NCBI GenBank assembly: GCA_900546575.1 | Contig: URDM01000019.1 | Span: 1 to 37,977 of the forward strand | Length of the DNA: 37,977 nt | From: an uncultured Prevotella sp. | GTDB lineage: Bacteria > Bacteroidota > Bacteroidia > Bacteroidales > Bacteroidaceae | Direction: 5' to 3' | Part shown: positions 1 through 8,026 of the stretch, piece after piece | How positions within the stretch are numbered: position 1 is the first letter of the stretch | Layout of the letters: each line of letters begins with the position of its first letter | The notes under the pieces: model-generated | What the model saw: the letters and a program-made list of their open reading frames with translations, nothing else | Database searches by the model: none | What the model was told of the DNA's origin: nothing | Translations under genes and position numbers: made by a program

Positions 1-274
1 CGTCGTAGCCTACATATCCGCCACGACCCTTAACGTGCATGTCGCCACCCGAGCAGAATGCCTTGTCACCGGCACCCGTAAGGATGACCACACTGATGCG
101 CTGAGCCTCGCGACACCATGCAAATGCCTGCGACATCTCCCACGTTGTGCGAGGTGTGAAGGCGTTGCGATAGCGCGGACGGTTGATTGTTATCTTGGCG
201 ATGCCGTTGTATTCGTCAAACAATATTTCTTTGAAGTCGAAACCTTCGATCTTCTTCCATTCTCTATTTTCCAT
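1..274 (-). CDS. menB: 1,4-dihydroxy-2-naphthoyl-CoA synthase MenB, N-terminal part (cut by window edge)
   Basis: MenB is a crotonase-fold enzyme that closes the second ring of menaquinone by turning o-succinylbenzoyl-CoA into 1,4-dihydroxy-2-naphthoyl-CoA. The first 91 codons are visible on the minus strand, starting at the ATG at 274. Seen in the translation: an early NRPRYRNAFTP segment and the GDKAFCSGGD segment followed by KGRGGYVG. These are the typical acyl-CoA/oxyanion-hole region of MenB rather than a general enoyl-CoA hydratase. It starts 19 bp after menD stops, so it belongs to the same transcript (aroB-menI-menF-menD-menB). The C-terminal two thirds, and presumably menC and menE, lie outside the window. 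Confidence 0.9.
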   Translation of the reverse strand, partial: MENREWKKIEGFDFKEILFDEYNGIAKITINRPRYRNAFTPRTTWEMSQAFAWCREAQRISVVILTGAGDKAFCSGGDMHVKGRGGYVGYD

Positions 275-293
275 TATTTTGAATTATGATAGT

Positions 294-1982
294 TTATAAT
301 TTGAAGTATTTTTCCAGCACCTTTACGTCGTCGTTGCTGTCGGTGAACACTTCGAGCAGCATCGGTCGTTCACTCTCTCGTGTAAGCAGTGTCACGACGC
401 CAATCTGCATTTCGTCCATGTTTTTTGCTGACAGGTAGCCTATATCGTTTTGTGTGCAGATGCCTTGAGCCGTGTTTTCGTGACTCGCCATGACCAGATC
501 GTCGGCAGCCGGACTGTCGCTGAGTCCTGGCAGTTGTCGGAATATGCCGCCACCGCGATTGTTGAGCAGTATGATACGAAGATTGCCGCGCAGATTAGAG
601 TTCCAAAGGGCGTTCTGGTCGTAGAAGAAGCTCAGGTCGCCTATCACACAAACTGTCATGTCGTGCGTTGCGAGCGAGAATCCGGCAGCCGTCGACAGCG
701 AACCTTCAATGCCGTTGACGCCACGGTTGCACCATACATAATGCTGAGCGTAGATGCACGCCAAGCGTACGGCTGAGCTGTTGGCGTAGTGAACGCATAT
801 ATCTATGTCGAGGTCGGCAAGCTGCTCTTCAAAGTATTTCACAGTTGCCATCTGCGAGTATTCGGGTGCATAGGCATCTGCATGGGCTGCATATGCGTCG
901 AGGAACGACCGCCAGCGGTCGTGGAATCGGCATCGTTCGTCGGTGTCGGGTGCATCGCACAGACTTGCAAGCAATGCGTTAATACTGTCGGTATCGCATT
1001 CTACGATGTCGGTCAGCGTCATAAGCGGGTCGTGAATGTCTGCCGCATCGGGTGTGATGAGGCACGACGGAGCCTTTGCATTGCGCAGAAAGCGGCGTGC
1101 GGGTTTGCTTACGAGCGTGTCGCCTACGTAGATGACATAGTCGGGATAGTATGCCGTCTTGTCGTCTTCGTCATCGTTGATGCTACTGTTGTCGCTGACT
1201 ATATATCTGATTGCCTCGTCGAAGTGAATTGTCATGTACGAAGGGTTTGACAGAGGTTCGCTCATTACCACATACTTTTCGCTCAGCGAGCGTATTGTCT
1301 CGTGCGAAACGGTGCCGTGAGCCAGTTGTCCAATCACAATCATGGGGCGCTTTGCCTCATGGAAAGCTTCGGGCATATCCATCGAAGCGTCCTTGATTGC
1401 AGCACGCTTGATGTTGTTGAAGCGGCTGAGTAGGGGCAGTTGCTCGGTGTCAAACTCAAAGAGCGGTTCGCTTATGGGCACGTTGATGTGTACGGGTGCG
1501 CCCTGTCGGCACGTAGCAAGGTGCATGGCTTCGTTGACAAGTCGACGGCACAGCCATCGTTCTTCGTCGTTATGAGGTTCGGGCAGTTGCACAGCCTTGC
1601 GCACAAAGCGTCCGAGAGCGTCTGATTGTGGAATGGTCTGACCGTCGAGTTGGTCAATCCATTGCTGCGGACGGTCGGCAGAAATGACTACAAGCGGAAC
1701 ATGCTGATAGGCTGCTTCAGCCACAGCCGGCATCACGTTGAGCAATGCCGAGCCCGACGTAACGCACACTACGGTAGGCCGTTTGGTGGCTATAGCCAGT
1801 CCGAGAGCGTAGAAAGCCGCCGAACGTTCGTCTGTAACGGGTCGGCAGCGTATTGCCTCACACACGCTAAGGTTGTGCACGATGGGTGCGTTGCGGCTGC
1901 CTGGGCACACCACAGCGTCGCTGACACCATATTCAAGGAGCAGCGAAGTGAGTATGTTGACGTTTTCCTTATTGCTGTACAT
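294..1982 (-). CDS. menD: 2-succinyl-5-enolpyruvyl-6-hydroxy-3-cyclohexene-1-carboxylate synthase
   Basis: MenD is a thiamine-diphosphate enzyme that joins isochorismate to the succinic semialdehyde unit derived from 2-oxoglutarate, the first committed menaquinone step. The 562-residue length is normal for the family. VCPGSRNAP (residues 25-33) is the family's N-terminal signature. Glu52 in TDERSAAF matches the conserved glutamate that activates ThDP. GDLSFFYD (448-455) followed by LLNNRGGG (about 472-479) is the ThDP/Mg-binding GD...NN motif. The ATG start at 1982 overlaps the 3' end of menF by 14 bp, which indicates translational coupling. It is soluble, with no signal peptide. Confidence 0.95.
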   Translation of the reverse strand: MYSNKENVNILTSLLLEYGVSDAVVCPGSRNAPIVHNLSVCEAIRCRPVTDERSAAFYALGLAIATKRPTVVCVTSGSALLNVMPAVAEAAYQHVPLVVISADRPQQWIDQLDGQTIPQSDALGRFVRKAVQLPEPHNDEERWLCRRLVNEAMHLATCRQGAPVHINVPISEPLFEFDTEQLPLLSRFNNIKRAAIKDASMDMPEAFHEAKRPMIVIGQLAHGTVSHETIRSLSEKYVVMSEPLSNPSYMTIHFDEAIRYIVSDNSSINDDEDDKTAYYPDYVIYVGDTLVSKPARRFLRNAKAPSCLITPDAADIHDPLMTLTDIVECDTDSINALLASLCDAPDTDERCRFHDRWRSFLDAYAAHADAYAPEYSQMATVKYFEEQLADLDIDICVHYANSSAVRLACIYAQHYVWCNRGVNGIEGSLSTAAGFSLATHDMTVCVIGDLSFFYDQNALWNSNLRGNLRIILLNNRGGGIFRQLPGLSDSPAADDLVMASHENTAQGICTQNDIGYLSAKNMDEMQIGVVTLLTRESERPMLLEVFTDSNDDVKVLEKYFKL

Positions 1983-3024
1983 AGTCGAATAGTTTTCTTA
2001 TAGTATTCATCTTGGCTTCGGTCTCGTTCCATTCGTCCTGCTCGGTGCTGTCCGCCAGCAGTCCGCCTCCGGCAAAGAGCCGGTACACGGCAGAGTCTTT
2101 CGCCTCGCTCTCGATGTGCATGCATCTTAGTGTTACGAACAGGTGGGTGTCGCCATTCGGATTGAATGGTCCGGCAAAACCGCTGTAGTAGCCACGCGGT
2201 TGCGACTCGTTGTCGATGATGAAGCGTCGGGTCTCGTCCTTCGGAATGCCGCATACGGCAGGTGTAGGATGCAGAGCGTCCACCACATTGCCTATGAGCG
2301 CAGTGTCGTTCATGCTGAAACGTATGTCGGAACGCAGGTGTTGCAGGTCGGCAGCATACGTAGTGTATGGTCCTTCAACGTTGATGTCGTCTGAGAATCG
2401 CCTTACACATTCGGTGATATACGTTTCTACATATTTCTGTTCGCGCTTGTTCTTGTCGCTCCATTCGCCTGTTCCGGGTCGCATAGTGCCCGCCAGAGCC
2501 ATGGTGTGCATCTGTCCGCAATGTCCGCCAATCAGAGTCTCGGGCGTAGCGACAAGCCATGTGCCGCTGCGCTTGGTTGAATAGAGTGCTATGAACATGC
2601 GCGGATAGCGTTGGCAGGCTCGTGCGAACAGCGTCAGTGCGCTTATGCGTGCTGTAGCTGTGAGCCGGGTGCTGCGTGCCAATACGATTTTGGCAAATCG
2701 TCCCGCCTTCAGTTCAGCGTGGAACCTATTGAAGTCGGCGTTGTATTGCGTGCGTTCGGCAGTGTAGTCGCAGCTGTTCAGTGTGGTCGACATTTGTGTG
2801 TTGCCGGTGGCTGATACAAGAGTGTGCAGCTGCGAGGGCTCAATCGTTTCCCATTGGGTTGGTACAAGCAGTATGGGCATGTCGGTCGACGGAGCGAAAG
2901 GTGCAATGACAAATCCGCTTCGTCCGTTCAGTTCGGCTGCCGTTGACAATTCTTCAGGCTCGTCGTTCAGTTTATTGTGAACGACGAGTGTGGTGTTGGG
3001 CAGTCGGAAATATACAAAACTCAT
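1969..3024 (-). CDS. menF: isochorismate synthase (MenF/EntC type)
   Basis: This chorismate-binding enzyme isomerises chorismate to isochorismate for menaquinone synthesis. The translation (351 aa, ATG at 3024) shows the chorismate-binding core in order: KIVLARSTRL, TPETLIGG, LAGTMRPG, a charged KNKREQKYVE helix, then LHPTPAVCGIPK and the SQPRGYYSGFAGP segment typical of MenF/EntC/PchA. It is shorter than the E. coli enzyme because the N-terminal region is reduced, which I believe is usual in Bacteroidota. It overlaps menD by 14 bp and starts 18 bp after the thioesterase gene ends. Placement beside menD favours a menaquinone role over siderophore synthesis. Confidence 0.93.
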   Translation of the reverse strand: MSFVYFRLPNTTLVVHNKLNDEPEELSTAAELNGRSGFVIAPFAPSTDMPILLVPTQWETIEPSQLHTLVSATGNTQMSTTLNSCDYTAERTQYNADFNRFHAELKAGRFAKIVLARSTRLTATARISALTLFARACQRYPRMFIALYSTKRSGTWLVATPETLIGGHCGQMHTMALAGTMRPGTGEWSDKNKREQKYVETYITECVRRFSDDINVEGPYTTYAADLQHLRSDIRFSMNDTALIGNVVDALHPTPAVCGIPKDETRRFIIDNESQPRGYYSGFAGPFNPNGDTHLFVTLRCMHIESEAKDSAVYRLFAGGGLLADSTEQDEWNETEAKMNTIRKLFDYVQQ

Positions 3025-3042
3025 ATTGTTTTATTGTGGGTG

Positions 3043-3477
3043 CTATTCTTTTTGGGGCTTGCCCACATCCTTGCCTTTCATTACAAAGTTGGTGATCTCT
3101 ACCGACGAGATGAGTTCGCCGGCTCCGTTACATATTTCTATGTGCCACTGGTGCAGGGTTTTTCCCTTGTGCAGTATGCGTGCTGTGGCTGTGACGGTGT
3201 CGCCTTCGCGCACCGCCTTGACGTGGCTTCCGCTGACGTTGATGCCCACGCAGATGTTGTTGGGGCACAAAGTCATTGAGCCTACACCGGCAAGGTTCTC
3301 TGCCAGCGCCAGTGTGGCGCCACCGCTGAGAAATCCGAATACCTGACGGTTGCGGCTGTCAACCTTCATTCGTGCCTGACAGGTGTCGGGGTCGGGTGTC
3401 GACAGAAACTCCATGCCGAGCGTGTTCGACAGTCCGTCTTGTTTCAGTCGTATCTCTTTAATTCTTTCTATGTCCAT
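3043..3477 (-). CDS. menI: hotdog-fold thioesterase, probable 1,4-dihydroxy-2-naphthoyl-CoA hydrolase
   Basis: The 144-residue protein is a PaaI/YdiI-type hotdog thioesterase. SGGATLALAENLAG (residues 51-64) is the family's hydrophobic helix, with Glu60 in the place of the catalytic acid of E. coli YdiI/MenI. Downstream segments (VGINVSGSHVKAVREGD, HQWHIEI) follow the same pattern as YdiI. Gln45 matches the YdiI oxyanion-hole Gln, but the position of the usual active-site His (HGG) is Ser51 here. Its place inside the men operon, 18 bp before menF, makes DHNA-CoA hydrolysis the likely job; the assignment is context-based. The ATG start at 3477 is 25 bp after aroB ends. Confidence 0.78.
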   Translation of the reverse strand: MDIERIKEIRLKQDGLSNTLGMEFLSTPDPDTCQARMKVDSRNRQVFGFLSGGATLALAENLAGVGSMTLCPNNICVGINVSGSHVKAVREGDTVTATARILHKGKTLHQWHIEICNGAGELISSVEITNFVMKGKDVGKPQKE

Positions 3478-3502
3478 ATCTTGTTTTTTTATAATTGATG
3501 CT

Positions 3503-4552
3503 CTATCCTTCGCGGAAGAAGTCGAGAGCCTCCTTTATTTCTTCTTCGTTAGCAGTCTGGTTGATGCGTATGTCGCCGACATTGCCCAAGAGTGTGAAGT
3601 TGATGATGCCCGACGTGTTCTTCTTGTCGTGGTGCATCAGTTCGATGAGTGTCGGGTAGTCGTCGCATGTGATGTTGAATGTGCCGTAGTTTTCGCGTAT
3701 GAACCGTACGGTCTGGTGCATGCGGTCGGTGGGGAAAGCCGTCTTGCGTGCGCTCATATACAGTTCGCTGATGAGTCCGTATGCCACTGCGTATCCGTGC
3801 AGTATCGGTGTGCCGCGTCGCATGGCAAACGATTCGAAGGCGTGACCCATTGTATGGCCCAGGTTCAGAGCCTTGCGTATGCCGTGCTCGTGCGGGTCGG
3901 TTTCGACGATGCGCTCTTTCACCTTGATGGATTCTGCCACCATGCGTTGCAGCTGGCTGAGGTCGGGTGTGTCAAGATCGAATGTCACCAGTTCTGCCCA
4001 TGTGCGTTCGTCGGAGATGAGTCCGTGCTTGAGCATCTCGGCATAGCCCGAGCAGATGTTGTCGTGGTCGAGTGTGTCAAGGAATTGTGTGTTGATTATG
4101 ACGAAACGGCTGTCGGAGAACACGCCGATTTCGTTCTTCAGTCCGCCGAAGTTGATGCCTGTCTTGCCTCCCACTGAAGCGTCGACCATTGCCAGGAGCG
4201 TTGTGGGTATGTTGATGAAGTCGATGCCTCGCTTAAATGTGCTTGCCGCAAAGCCTCCGAGGTCGGTCACCATTCCGCCGCCGAGATTTATCATCAGTGA
4301 GTGGCGTGTGGCTCCGCCGTTGCTCAGCGCCTGCCACACCTGCGAGAGTGTGTCGAGGTTTTTGTGAGTGTCGGTGGCTTTGATGATTATTGGGGTGCTG
4401 TTTTTGAGTGCTTTGAAGTTCTTGATTTTGGGCCAGCACAATTGTTGTGTTGTTTCATCGGTGAGTACGAAAATGCGGTCGTGCTCACATTCTGATATGG
4501 CGTTTACAAGGTCGCGCTCGAGGTTTCCCGAAATTACTACTTTCTGTTTCAT
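3503..4552 (-). CDS. aroB: 3-dehydroquinate synthase
   Basis: AroB is the NAD-dependent, metal-dependent second enzyme of the shikimate pathway, converting DAHP to 3-dehydroquinate. The start chosen is the ATG at 4552 (349 aa); an in-frame TTG at 4561 would add three residues. Seen motifs: the GGGMVTDLGG nucleotide-binding loop (91-100), IPTTLLAMVDASVGGKTG (115-132), and likely metal ligands Glu172 (GYAEMLKHG), His233 (NLGHTMGHAFE) and His252 (LHGYAVAYG). It is the promoter-proximal gene of the men operon, an arrangement that ties chorismate supply to quinone synthesis. A TAnnTTTG box lies about 40 bp upstream. Confidence 0.95.
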   Translation of the reverse strand: MKQKVVISGNLERDLVNAISECEHDRIFVLTDETTQQLCWPKIKNFKALKNSTPIIIKATDTHKNLDTLSQVWQALSNGGATRHSLMINLGGGMVTDLGGFAASTFKRGIDFINIPTTLLAMVDASVGGKTGINFGGLKNEIGVFSDSRFVIINTQFLDTLDHDNICSGYAEMLKHGLISDERTWAELVTFDLDTPDLSQLQRMVAESIKVKERIVETDPHEHGIRKALNLGHTMGHAFESFAMRRGTPILHGYAVAYGLISELYMSARKTAFPTDRMHQTVRFIRENYGTFNITCDDYPTLIELMHHDKKNTSGIINFTLLGNVGDIRINQTANEEEIKEALDFFREG

Positions 4553-4592
4553 AAGGCTCAACGTGTTTATTCTTATGCTGTTTATTCACCTA

Positions 4593-4600
4593 CAAATTTA
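4593..4600 (-). promoter_or_regulatory. possible -7 box of the aroB-men operon promoter
   Basis: On the minus strand the sequence reads TAAATTTG, matching the Bacteroidota -7 consensus TAnnTTTG, 40 bp upstream of the aroB ATG. I see no convincing TTTG -33 box at 19-21 bp, so support is partial. Confidence 0.4.
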
Positions 4601-4651
4601 ACTAAAAATCCGCAAATTGCACTCATATCATCATCAAATATAATGGGGTAT

Positions 4652-4692
4652 AAAAAAAAGTAGTCCTTTTGACTTGCAAAAGGACTACTTTT
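4652..4692 (-). terminator. intrinsic terminator formed by repeat units 1-2
   Basis: Read on the minus strand, units 2 and 1 of the array form a 16-bp stem with a 5-nt loop, followed by a run of eight T (AAAAAAAA on plus, 4652-4659). This is about 100 bp after the stop of the outer-membrane protein gene that ends at 4796, so it probably terminates that transcript. Confidence 0.7.
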
Positions 4693-4759
4693 ACTATCCA
4701 AAAGGACTCCTTTTGCCTGTCAAAAGGGCTCCTTTTGCAACTCAAAAGGACTCCTTTTC
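4655..4759. repeat. array of five near-palindromic 17-mers, exact 22-bp period (array 1)
   Basis: Five units start at 4655, 4677, 4699, 4721 and 4743, each separated by a 5-bp variable spacer. The consensus CAAAAGGACTCCTTTTG is a palindrome except at its centre. Units 1 and 2 both depart from consensus in a way that keeps them mutually complementary: unit 1 reads as the reverse complement of unit 2. The array lies directly 3' of the outer-membrane protein gene (minus strand) and upstream of aroB. A second five-unit array with the same period occurs at 14205-14309. Confidence 0.9.
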
Positions 4760-4795
4760 GAGAGGGTTGGAATCTCTTGGTGAAATTGGTTGTTG

Positions 4796-7765
4796 TTACA
4801 TCATCGGTCTGCCCATGCGCATCATCGGCATGTGTCCGCCTCTTCCGTGCGGATAGCCTCCTCCCATTGGCGGACGTCCGTAGCCTGGTCGGCGGTTGCC
4901 TGGTCCGAATTGTCCGCCGCGTCGTGCCTGCTTGCCTCCGAACAGATTGAGTCGGTAGATGACGTGCAGCATTGCGTAGCTGTTGATGGAGTTGTACTCT
5001 ACGTCGCTGCGGCTTGTTGCCGACACTGTACGCGAGAAGTTGCTCTGATTCTTGAGTATGTCGTAGAACTGGAGCGATATTGTCAATGCACGTCCGCGCA
5101 TAAAACCTTGCGACAGTTGTGCGTTCCATATCAGCTCGTTGGTGTTCATCGACTTGTCGGAATAGCCTCGGCGTGAGTTCTGATGCAGGTCGGTCGATAG
5201 GCTTGTACCCCACGGTGCGGTGAGGTTGACGGTTCCGCCGTAGGCAAACTGCCATGTGTCGAGATTGCTCTGCGGCTGCAGGTTGTTGCGGGCGTGCATA
5301 TAGTCCATCGAGCCGTCAAGCTCTACCTCAAGCCATGAGTTGCGGAAGCTCATAGCAAGACGTTCGCTTACGCTTGTCGACTTGGTCACGTTGCGCTGCG
5401 AGTCGGCGTTGCGGTTGAGCGACAGATAGCCCACACGGTTCTGGTAGTCGACGTTGGTGAATGTGTTGATGTTCCAGTAGCCCGTGGTGTCGATGGCCAT
5501 ATTGAATATGAACATGCCCGAAGCGTTCCAGTTGCCGTTGATGTTCTCAGGTCGGCTTATGCGTCCGCCGGTCTTCTCGTCGTACGTCACCTTGTAGCCG
5601 ATGGAGTTGCGCGTGTTGGAGTAGTTGACGCTTGTCATTATCGACATCTGGTGTTTCTCGATGTAGTTGTTGTATTCGGCGCGCAGATTGTTGGTGAACG
5701 AAGGCTTCAATCCAGGATTACCCTTGCTGATGTTGAGCGGATCGCTGTCGTCGGTGATGTCGAGCAGGTCGGTCATTGAGGGTTGCGAGGTTGAGCCTCG
5801 ATAGTTGATGCGCAGCTGGCTAACCTTCGAGAATCGGTAGCGTAAGTCGAGTGTCGGCGTGATGTTGGTCACGGTGCGCACTGTATCGACGTATTTGCCC
5901 TGATAGTCCTGTATGAACTTGGATGTCTGCGGCTGTACTTTCACGCCGAAGTTGAGCTGATACTTCTGTCGGAGCATGCGGAACATGAGGTCGATGTCGT
6001 GCGTATAGTTCTTGTATTCAGAGTAACGGCTCAGCGACTTGTCCTCATATTCGGTGTAGGGCTTGTCGAGCAGACTGAGATAGCTGTCCCATTGGCGGTA
6101 TTGCGGAGTGAGTGTGCCGAAGAAGTCTTCGCCCAGATTGGAGAAGTTGTACGTTGAACGGTCGCTCTTGCTGTACGAATACTTGAACTGATAGCTCATC
6201 TGCAGGAACGTAGCCTTCCACAGTGGCTCGCTGTAAGTGGTCTGTACGCTGTAGCTGTACGTCTTTGTAGGCGTCACGTTGTAGCGGTTTGTCTGGTAGG
6301 TAGAGTCGGCGAGAGGGTTGTCCTTCATCTTTATCTGATACAGATGGACGTTGTTGGTAGATAGCGATTTGCTGTCGCCGTCCTTATAGCTGAAGTCGCC
6401 GCGCAGTGTGACGTTGCGTCCGCGGTTGCCAAGCTTGCGGTTTAATTGCAGCATACTGCCAAACTGCTTGCTGTCGCTGTAGCTTATCGAGTTCGACTTT
6501 GAGGTATTAACCATCTTGCCTGCTTCTGCCATTGTGCTGATGCCTTTGTCCGACAGCGGGTCGTCGGTGTACGAGTAGGGGTCGTCGTTGAACTGTGCTG
6601 AGGTGGAAGCCGAGCGTCCGTCGCTTGACGACAGACTCATCGACGGGCGGAACATGATGTTGGTCATTGAGTCGGGTTTCCACTCGAATCGCATCTGGGC
6701 ATTCCATGAGTTGCTGCGTGTGAACTGCTTGTTGAGCGAATTGGCAAACGATTTCGACGAACTCACGAAGTTCTCGGATGACGACTTCGACTGTGTGTTG
6801 CCGTTACGATGGTTCCATCTCACCGAACCGTCCCACGAAAATGTCTTGCCGTTGTCGTAGTTGAAGTTGGTGCCCACCATCTTTGATGTGTTCAGACCAT
6901 TGCGTCCGCCTCCGAACGAGCCGCGTCCGAAGCCCATATCGTTGGTATTGTTGAGCGAGCCGAATCCCATTACGCGTATCTTCGAGTTGAAGTAGGCACC
7001 CATAAGGCGTTCGGCAAATCGGTCGTGTGTTCCGTATGCAAGGTCGGCGTTGGAGAACATGCCCTTGTTCATGCCCGGTTTCAATCCGAAGTCGAGCACG
7101 GTCTGCTCGTTTCCGTCGTCAATGCCGGTGACACGTGAGAGGTCGCTCTTCTCGTCGTAAGCCTTGATACGGTTTACGATGTTGGTAGGCAGATTCTTCA
7201 TGGCAGTCTTGGTGTCGCCCACCATGAATTCCTTTCCGTCCACCTTAATCTTCTTCACCTCCTTGCCGTTGATGGTAATCTTGCCGTCGTCGCCCACTTG
7301 CGCACCCGGCAGACGCTTCACCAGTTCCTCAATGGTAGAGCCTTCGGGAGTGCGGAAAGCCGTAGCGTTGTATATGAAGGTGTCCTTCTTGAGCGTCACC
7401 TTGGCAGCATTGGCTGTCACGGTGGTTCCCTTCAGGGCTATAGCCGACGATGCGAACACGATGTTTCCAACGTCCACGTTGTTGTCGTTGCTTACATTCA
7501 CGTTGCGGTAGAGGGTCTTGTATCCCACGTTGGAGAACTTCAGTATATACTTTCCGTTGTTTGGAGCGGTGATGCTGAATGCTCCATTGGCATCGGTCAC
7601 GCTGCCTTTGACATACGAACTGTCCTGACGCAGCAGTTGTACGGCTGCCTGCTCCATACGCTCGTGAGTGTCTTTGTCGGTCAGCGTACCCGTGATTTTG
7701 CGGTCTTGGGCTGCCGCTCCCAATGCGCAGAGCATAAGAAGGAGCAAGAAGACAATCTTTTTCAT
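4796..7765 (-). CDS. TonB-receptor-like outer-membrane beta-barrel protein (no SusD partner)
   Basis: The 989-residue protein begins with a signal peptide (1-19, cleavage after AAA). A carboxypeptidase-like regulatory/CarbopepD domain follows (about 22-105: ITGTLTDKDT, GSVTDANGAFSI, FSNVGYKTLYR). Next comes a short plug-like region (120-220: LVKRLPGAQVGDDGKITINGK), then a long barrel rich in alternating polar/aromatic segments. This order matches the OMP_b-brl_3 outer-membrane family common in Bacteroidota, whose substrates are mostly unknown. The tail from about residue 941 to 989 is rich in Gly, Arg, Pro and Met and ends HMPMMRMGRPMM. It is monocistronic in appearance: a terminator lies on each side. 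No substrate can be assigned from the sequence. Confidence 0.85.
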   Translation of the reverse strand: MKKIVFLLLLMLCALGAAAQDRKITGTLTDKDTHERMEQAAVQLLRQDSSYVKGSVTDANGAFSITAPNNGKYILKFSNVGYKTLYRNVNVSNDNNVDVGNIVFASSAIALKGTTVTANAAKVTLKKDTFIYNATAFRTPEGSTIEELVKRLPGAQVGDDGKITINGKEVKKIKVDGKEFMVGDTKTAMKNLPTNIVNRIKAYDEKSDLSRVTGIDDGNEQTVLDFGLKPGMNKGMFSNADLAYGTHDRFAERLMGAYFNSKIRVMGFGSLNNTNDMGFGRGSFGGGRNGLNTSKMVGTNFNYDNGKTFSWDGSVRWNHRNGNTQSKSSSENFVSSSKSFANSLNKQFTRSNSWNAQMRFEWKPDSMTNIMFRPSMSLSSSDGRSASTSAQFNDDPYSYTDDPLSDKGISTMAEAGKMVNTSKSNSISYSDSKQFGSMLQLNRKLGNRGRNVTLRGDFSYKDGDSKSLSTNNVHLYQIKMKDNPLADSTYQTNRYNVTPTKTYSYSVQTTYSEPLWKATFLQMSYQFKYSYSKSDRSTYNFSNLGEDFFGTLTPQYRQWDSYLSLLDKPYTEYEDKSLSRYSEYKNYTHDIDLMFRMLRQKYQLNFGVKVQPQTSKFIQDYQGKYVDTVRTVTNITPTLDLRYRFSKVSQLRINYRGSTSQPSMTDLLDITDDSDPLNISKGNPGLKPSFTNNLRAEYNNYIEKHQMSIMTSVNYSNTRNSIGYKVTYDEKTGGRISRPENINGNWNASGMFIFNMAIDTTGYWNINTFTNVDYQNRVGYLSLNRNADSQRNVTKSTSVSERLAMSFRNSWLEVELDGSMDYMHARNNLQPQSNLDTWQFAYGGTVNLTAPWGTSLSTDLHQNSRRGYSDKSMNTNELIWNAQLSQGFMRGRALTISLQFYDILKNQSNFSRTVSATSRSDVEYNSINSYAMLHVIYRLNLFGGKQARRGGQFGPGNRRPGYGRPPMGGGYPHGRGGHMPMMRMGRPMM

Positions 7766-7771
7766 TCTGAT

Positions 7772-7809
7772 GTTATTTTCTTATTTGTGTATTTGTTATT
7801 TTCTTATTC
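7772..7809. repeat. short direct repeat in the leader of the outer-membrane protein gene
   Basis: TTATTTTCTTATT occurs twice, 25 bp apart, just upstream of the ATG at 7765. The region 7766-7930 is very T-rich on the plus strand (A-rich in the transcript) and shows no other gene. Confidence 0.5.
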
Positions 7810-7930
7810 ATGTATTCTTTGTTTTCTTGTCAATAAAAAGGCAAATGCCAATTTACGTTTTTTATGACGTTTGTATGGCTTTGTGGTTTAATTATATAGA
7901 AACAAAAAAATGTAGAAAGTAAAAACGGAA

Positions 7931-8001
7931 GAAACAAAAAACAGCAAAAACAACATTGTTATACATAAATGATGATGTATATCAATGTTGTTTTTGCTGT
8001 T
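7931..8001 (-). terminator. strong intrinsic terminator after the acyl-CoA synthetase pair
   Basis: Arms at 7940-7958 and 7983-8001 are perfect 19-bp inverted repeats (AACAGCAAAAACAACATTG and its complement). An inner stem of seven pairs (7960-7966 with 7975-7981) extends them. On the minus strand the hairpin is followed by TTTTTTGTTTC. It lies 26 bp downstream of the stop of the acyl-CoA synthetase ending at 8027. Confidence 0.85.
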
Positions 8002-8026
8002 ATATCCTTGTTTGTAGGAGTTTTCT

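Noticed and set aside
4623..5255. 210-codon minus-strand frame containing KRSPF/QKESFW peptides
   Set aside because: It is a by-product of the 22-bp repeat array plus the reverse of the barrel gene's own frame; it overlaps the true gene and its repeats are structural DNA.
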